Shown here in pieces: positions 58,801 through 64,000 of a stretch of 64,000 nt of DNA. Each line of letters opens with the position of its first letter. The first letter of the stretch is position 1. Under the pieces are notes generated by a model. The model worked only from the letters and a program-made list of their open reading frames with translations. It did not search any database and was not told the DNA's origin. The DNA comes from Carposina sasakii (taxonomy: Eukaryota > Arthropoda > Insecta > Lepidoptera > Carposinidae). The stretch is from the NCBI GenBank assembly GCA_014607495.2, contig CP053160.1:4526001-4590000 (forward strand). The letters are read 5' to 3'. The translations under genes were made by a program, and so were the position numbers.

Positions 58801-58993
58801 TACTTTTGGGGAGTATGTATGTGAAGCAAAATGTTTTGTCATTAGTAAAATTATTCTAGAGCAGAGCTAAAAAATATATAATAAATTATCAATAAAATGA
58901 GCACTAGCCTATTTGTTGTCTTATTTAAGATCCTTCAGTTATGTTACTCGTACTCCAAGGTATTTTTTTTATCCAGTTTAGTTACTAAAATAA

Positions 58994-59220
58994 TCCTATT
59001 CATATTATAAACGCAAAAGTTTGTAAATGGATGGATAGATTGATGGATGTTTGTTACTCTTTAGCGTAAAAACGGCTGAAGCGATTTTAATAAAATTTGG
59101 TATGGAGTTACATGGATTAACATGTAGGCTAATTTTTATCCCGGGAAAATATTTTTATCCCGGATAATTTCGTCATTTTTTTTCTGCAGTTCACGCGGAG
59201 AAAGTCGCAGGCGTCCACTA
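58994..59220 (+). mobile_element. Helitron-like element, diverged subfamily, 227 bp
   Basis: Starts A|TCCTATTCATATTATAAACG, carries AACGGCTGAAGCGATTTTAA and TTTTTATCCCGGGAAAATAT, and ends GGCGTCCACTA|T. The terminal G of CTAG is missing or mutated. The GTCC/GGAC stem is weakened (TTCACGCGGAGAAAGTCGCA). An older copy or separate subfamily of the 20585 family. Confidence 0.7.
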
Positions 59221-59221
59221 T

Positions 59222-60508
59222 CTTACATAATAAGTATGCTAGAAGGAATACACATACATATATGTCACCCGTGACATTACAATGTCAAGTGTGAGGGGTT
59301 CAATCACCTAACCATTTCAGTAAATAACTACCAGCAAGTAGCCTCTGCAAACGACATTAGAGCACAGCCGACGCTACGGCATAGAGCTTTTTTTACAACT
59401 GACCCAAGAAAAGAAAATGGCAGTAAAATAAATCGAGAGTATTTAGGATAATTAGGGTCCAATAACAGAACCGGCACAGGTTAATGGCAGAGATTCCTCA
59501 ATTAGAAGTATTTAGATCGCACCAGAATAGGAAACGACACGCAAAGCCTGACTTTAGTTGACGATGTACTTAATTTACCTTAGCGACCCAATTAAGTCGT
59601 GCAAGTTTTAAGATGTTGTTCGGCAAGAAAATTTACTAATTTCTTACCATTGTCACATATATGATAATACTGTCTTTATTATGTGAGGCTTAATGTGCTT
59701 CTAATCTATACTTACTTACCTTAACTAGCATAAGTAGTTTAGGTACATTATTATTGTAAATTTAACTCAGTCTACCTGAAGTCTTCACGGTCGTGAATAA
59801 CGTGAGATTCTGAAAAGGACATAAGTACTACACGCTTTTTTAATCCGACATAATGTCAAAACTTTGCAATATAACTTACATTGTTATATACCTCCAACTT
59901 ACTTACAAACAATTATAACCAATTATAACAGTTGTTAATAAAATTAAGGTATGTCTTGTAATATTTTCTCAGGTAGGCTAAGTACCTATCTAATACAAAA
60001 TTATATTTTGTTTCGAAAACCTTTAAATTAATTACCTACACGCGAAAATCGAATTAGGTTATAGAATAGGTACCTATAGATAATGGTCAATTCGATATAT
60101 TAATGTCTAAACTAAATTACCTACCGTGGGTATTATAACAAAAGGTAAACCGTACCTACCAAATAAAAATTTAATTGTGATTAATTACCTTATGTCTCAA
60201 AAACTAAATTTTTATCTGACTCATCACAGTGTGATAAAAAATAAACCTAATATGTGTTATAAAAGCTAACATAGATCTATATGATATAAGAGTTCCGTAG
60301 TTGTTCATATTATGATAATAAACATTAAAGTTTTATCACATCGATATGTCTGTATTACCTATCTATTCACTCTCCTACTAAATTAGTAAGTCAAGCACCC
60401 GACAGTTCCAGATCAACAATAAATTTAGTGTTATTGGAATCTATTAACATAGTTCCGACACTATCGCGTTAACCTAATTGAGAAACGTTTTGTTTTATGT
60501 CTCCTTAG
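59222..60508. other. Intronic, no gene seen
   Basis: AT-rich with TAGGTACCTA-type motifs near 60065-60080. No supported feature. Confidence 0.5.
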
Positions 60509-60510
60509 AA

Positions 60511-60639
60511 ATGGTGTTAGTGGATGTCTCTAAGCTACGAAATACTGTGGTCAATGCATTACAACAGGTGACTCAAGAAACCATAGAGGAATTCTTATTT
60601 GTCTATGAAGGAATCGAAGTCTTCGACAGTAAATTTTGA
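60511..60639 (+). CDS. 42-residue open frame after a splice-acceptor-like site, unrecognised
   Basis: ATG to TGA, reading MVLVDVSKLRNTVV, then ALQQVTQETIEEFLFVYEG. Composition is protein-like. TTTTATGTCTCCTTAG ends two bases before the ATG and is a good acceptor. It lies 524 bp before Mmp exon 2. The pattern (helix, VTQETI, aromatic segment) loosely recalls the C-terminal tail of mariner-type transposases, so a transposon scrap is likely. A poison exon of Mmp is the alternative. Low certainty. Confidence 0.3.
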   Translation: MVLVDVSKLRNTVVNALQQVTQETIEEFLFVYEGIEVFDSKF

Positions 60640-61162
60640 TCGTTGTTAACTTCTGTACCTAATCAGAGAAATTAGCATTTGAACAGAACTTGCTAGGACC
60701 AAAGTTAATAACTTTCTGTGTTATTGTTGTTTGTAGTATTTGTGTTGATCCGAAATAGAAATTCCTTCACAAGATAAACTGCACTGGAAAGACATTTTAC
60801 CAAAAGGGAACTTTCTATAAAAACGCCGAAAAGCCTACTACCGAAAAGTTCTTTAAAAATTTCTATTTGTTTGGTGGTAGATAGCTAGGTATAAATGTTT
60901 CAGTAGGTATGTACAATAGAAATAATTGTCAAAAATAACAATTGTCTAATAACGAATAAAAAACCACGTCGACCGCCTACCTACTGTGTAATAATAGAGT
61001 TGAATAGTAGTACAACATTTGCCTAATTTGGATCTATTGTCACTGGATAAGGGCTGGAAAGCATGTTTTTTTGTTTACTTTAGTTAAATCAGGTAGTTTA
61101 GAACCTACTGCTGGGTTACTCTTTGGCTGTTTATGTATAACGAGTCCTCTCTTTGATTTCAG

Positions 61163-61285
61163 AGGAGTTACCTGGAGTCGTTCGGATACCTGAGCCGAGA
61201 CAGGCCTGAGGTTGGTAACCTGCTGCTCGAGGACTCAGCGCAGATGTATGAGGACGACTTCAGGATCGCCGTCAAAAGCTTACAG
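61163..61285 (+). CDS. Mmp: Matrix metalloproteinase, propeptide exon (part 1)
   Basis: A 41-codon exon between TTTGATTTCAG and a GTACCT donor, phase 0 on both sides. It encodes RSYLESFGYLSRDRPE, then DSAQMYEDDFRIAVKSLQ. This is the peptidoglycan-binding-like helical part of the MMP propeptide: YL..FGYL at the start and a helix leading into the LQ.F.G.. turn completed by the next exon. The propeptide keeps the protease latent. The donor GTACCT is weaker than GTAAGT but fits frame. Residues 151-191 if counting from 24890. Confidence 0.93.
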
Positions 61286-61425
61286 GTACCTAACCTAACC
61301 TAATTTATAGATAATACTATACAAGACCATGACGTGGTATTGGCTTCTAGACCTGGGGTGGTACTTGTTGGCCTATGGGTTGTAGGTATCTTGTAATAGT
61401 TACCTATAATCTTTTGTTCTTTTAG
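61286..61425 (+). other. Mmp: Mmp intron, 140 bp
   Basis: GTACCT...TTCTTTTAG, phase 0. Short, with a T-rich acceptor tract. Confidence 0.9.
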
Positions 61426-61589
61426 GAATTTGGCGGAATCCCAGTAACTGGAGAAATAGATGAAGCCACTGCAGCTCTAATGAAAAGGAAACGTTGTGGG
61501 CTGCCTGACATAGCGAAGACTGAAGGGTCACGGAAGAAGCGGTACTCAGTGCGCGGACCCAAGTGGAAACACACCAACTTAACATGGAG
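61426..61589 (+). CDS. Mmp: Matrix metalloproteinase, propeptide exon with cysteine switch
   Basis: A 164-nt exon ending in phase 2 at GAG|GTAAGT. It reads EFGGIPVTGEIDEATAALMK, completing the propeptide fold, then RKRCGLPDI, the cysteine switch whose thiol binds the active-site zinc (Cys ~215). The usual first proline of PRCGxPD is lysine here. RKKR follows at ~227-230, a furin-type activation site, then YSVRGPKWKHTNLTWR, the start of the catalytic domain. The family normally has a zinc-binding HExxHxxGxxH on later exons, which are outside the window. A 61-codon minus frame over this exon is a shadow. I cannot tell whether it is Mmp1, Mmp2 or a third insect paralogue. Confidence 0.95.
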
Positions 61590-64000
61590 GTAAGTTATAA
61601 TAATATTTAATCAGGTTCCTGTCCAGTCATCGCACCAAACCCAAAAAACTAGTAGTACCTACCTACGAGTACCTAAATTTCTAAGTACCTACACAGTGCG
61701 TAGTAGTAATTTTTCGACGATATGTTTAAACTGGTCACGGCATGTAGTAAATTTTTTAAATACTTTGTCCTGCTTTTTCCGATATGTTTATATTCTTCTC
61801 TCCTGTGAATTGGCTTTTTTTTAATTACGCACTTTGAGACTGAATCATTCATCCGCTTTAAAAATTATGTAGATATTTTCGCCATCTAGTAGCAAGTAGA
61901 AACATCAAGTTCAACGCCATCTATTTATTTAGAATAGTACTAATTTAACGCCATCTAGTTAAATAATAGAGAATTTCATTATTTCAACTAGATGGCGCTG
62001 CTAAAAAGCTTTTTCTACTCGCCACTAGATGGCAATATATAGTTTACTATGTTAACACTAGATGACGGTATGAAAGATGTCTTTGCAGTAATTTGTAACG
62101 GTAATTACAATTTGCCATTGTTTTTTAAGACTTATTTAAAATTCAGAGGCAGAATGAGGCTTATTTTTAGTTCTTTCAGAAATTTATAACAAAAACGTAA
62201 TTTTAGATACTTATTAAGTTTAGTCATAGAAAATTCCTCTATGGTTTAGTATAGTGTATAGTTCCGATGGATCATAGCGCTAGTTACTATGTGTATGACA
62301 TTTTCTGTTTCACTGACAAAAAATATTAGTTCCGAAATCAGGCATAGGAACTATTCTATGAAACGGACAATAGGTGTCTGGTAAATATTATCAGACCGAT
62401 AATTTTTTATATTTTTATGCAAGAAATTATTTATTTGCTTAGTCCAGTAGAAAGAAACGGCTGGCAATGTAGAGTTAATTAAGTACCTAGGTAGATATAT
62501 CTCAGAATAACAGGTGTATTAAATTAAATAGATATTTGGCTCATTTGCAGATAAATTTCAAATTAACTGTTTGCGACTCAAACCCAGCCCGGCATTTGCG
62601 TGTACCTACCTAGGAATCTACTATACTATAAGTAAGCTGCCCATATTCTATAACTCGCGATAAAGATTATTTAATACGCATTTGGTGTAAATGAGCTTTA
62701 AAGTTCCACACAACCCCATATAGTTAATATCCGCTAATATTAAGCGTATTTACAGGAAGTATGGTTTACCACCACTGTCCTATTTACACATTAGAGCGCG
62801 GGTCATTCTATTTACTTTAGGACCACATAAAATTGATGACAAATAATAGTTAAATCACGGACCTCGTAACTTTTACGACGCTTTCTGCGTGGCTTAATTA
62901 AAAGAATATGTCCGACCGACGCCCGGCGAGGGCTGGTTTCGCGGGGGGCGGAGATGCAAACAGTGTGCTAAGCTTAACTTCAACTAACCTTCGATACTTG
63001 CCAATGGATTCCTAGATTTGGATCTGTTAAATAAACCTTTAACCAGGGATCTCCACATTCCAAGATTGTACCAGCTGGTTTTGAATGACGTCATTATTCC
63101 AATTTTTATCAATGTAGGACGACGAATTGGCTATTTGTCTATAAATGTGGCTGTATTCTGTTGTTTGTAGTTTTAATATATGTACTTACAAAAACTAGAT
63201 GACGAGAATCTGGTCCCATGTATTTATTTTGAGAGTGCTGGGCTTACTCAGCTTAGGAAATTTCATGTAACTATAATTTATTAATAGATATTATATTGCT
63301 TAGTAGCTAATTAATCTACAGACGTGAATGTCATACATACTACCTACTTACCTATAACAGATAGATTTCAGATTTCAGATTGGAACTAAGTGATCGATTT
63401 CATTACTAAATTGCTTTCAGTAAGTTTCCATAGATAAACCATGATTACTACGGTAACTACCCCTTATACCCCTAGCTATAGATATTATTATAATGTAGGT
63501 ACCTGTAGCTACTTCTCATAAATATTGCGAGTGCCTCAGGGACGATAACTACTTCATCACAATGTGGTTGAACACATAATAGTAGCTACACACAGCTCGC
63601 AAGCTAGTTACGTTGTTATAGCTCGCTGAGTTTATTCAACTTGAGGTCCCTCGAGCAAAACTTGCTGCCGTGTGTTTGGTTGGAAACAAGCGTGGAGCTC
63701 GCGGATAATTTGAAAAGTTCACAATCACCTGTACCGACTGCAACTTCAGCACAATTTCCTGTCGAATTAATGGTCTGTCAATATTGTAGTCTTCCATTAC
63801 AGGTTGTAGTGCAAACAGCCAATAAAACGAGCAACGCCATCTAGCGGCCGGTTTATGAGAGTTTGGCGCCGCCGCCGGTTGCTGAGTGGCTTTTCCGATG
63901 GGATTTCTAGATTTTCTTTTGTGGATGAGTGTTCTACATTTTAATGTTCAAAAGCTTTTAACTTACAGTACTTATAATATGATTATTTGTTTTAACTATA
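61590..64000 (+). other. Mmp: Mmp intron, runs off the window
   Basis: Opens GTAAGT at 61590. No further MMP exon is seen. Contains the GCCATCTAG inverted-repeat element (61878-62036) and GC-rich patches at 62910-62965 (GACGCCCGGCGAGGGCTGGT, CGCGGGGGGCGGAG) and 63840-63895 (GCGGCCGG, GGCGCCGCCGCCGG). A 67-codon frame at 63641-63844 is not an MMP domain and is unrecognised. Confidence 0.7.
61878..62036. mobile_element. Inverted-repeat element built on GCCATCTAG motifs
   Basis: The outer arms CGCCATCTAGTAGCAAGTAG then AAA and TTTCTACTCGCCACTAGATG then GC are inverted. An inner pair, CGCCATCTAGTTAAATAAT and ATTATTTCAACTAGATGGCG, forms a 19-bp stem with one bulge. GCCATCTA occurs three times and TAGATGGC twice in the element, and ACTAGATGACGG follows at 62057. 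It appears to be a small MITE or a nest of them. GCCATCTAG also recurs near 63833. Confidence 0.65.

Larger units (their letters stand above)
25340..61162 (+). other. Mmp: Mmp intron, ~35.8 kb
   Basis: Runs from GTAAGT at 25340 to TTTGATTTCAG at 61162, phase 0. It contains a tRNA-Lys on the opposite strand, many transposon copies and several GC-rich patches listed separately. No other + strand coding exon with family resemblance to MMPs was found inside. Confidence 0.75.

Noticed and set aside
61400..61585. 61-codon minus frame
   Set aside because: Antisense shadow of the Mmp cysteine-switch exon.
61590..64000. MMP catalytic exon with HExxHxxGxxH
   Set aside because: Searched for in all frames by eye after the exon ending at 61589; not found, so the catalytic exons must lie beyond the window.

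Overview
This is a eukaryotic, AT-rich, intron- and transposon-dense window that reads as Lepidoptera (moth or butterfly). The signs are the repeat families: retroposons ending in ATGT-type tails, Helitron-like elements ending in CCACTAG with a GGACG/CGTCC hairpin, a dispersed AGTGGACTGCAATAGGCTGA family, and very frequent TAGGTACCTA-type motifs. No bacterial operon, plasmid or phage feature is present. Almost all long open frames are chance frames or lie inside repeats.

Layout. From 1 to about 22.5 kb the window is gene-poor sequence full of mobile-element copies, with one intact tRNA-Gly(GCC) at 9701-9771. It includes two hAT-type elements whose 8-bp target duplications can be read directly, and a nested composite at 10.87-13.15 kb. 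At 22.6-23.03 kb a CpG-rich block with arthropod Inr-like TCAGT motifs ends in a strong GTAAGT donor; I read it as a candidate promoter and first non-coding exon. The one recognisable protein gene follows on the + strand: a secreted or membrane-anchored matrix metalloproteinase. Its first coding exon ends at 25339, a ~35.8-kb intron runs to 61162, and exons at 61163-61285 and 61426-61589 encode the propeptide with its cysteine switch (KRCGLPD) and a furin-type RKKR site. All splice sites are canonical and the joins keep frame (phase 0, 0, then 2). The catalytic and hemopexin exons lie beyond the right edge.

The giant intron holds an antisense tRNA-Lys(CTT) (28682-28754), Helitron-like copies, a decayed non-LTR reverse transcriptase with a YADD motif (43.8-45.5 kb), a 280-bp tandem duplication carrying a tRNA-like sequence (47.5-48.1 kb), and a 1.8-kb terminal-inverted-repeat element with a partial THAP-type zinc finger (54.29-56.09 kb). 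That element's right end resembles short elements scattered through the first 11 kb. Several GC/CpG-rich islands in the intron (26.2, 36.2, 52.75, 58.7 kb) are candidate regulatory DNA.

Main uncertainties: the Mmp paralogue (1, 2 or 3), the true start codon, and the superfamily of several repeats. The strongest candidates for novelty are the Mmp N-terminus (a hydrophobic segment preceded by ~95-120 residues, or an ATG created across a splice junction), the THAP element with its small relatives, and several bodies sharing one retroposon tail, which suggests SINE-LINE tail sharing.
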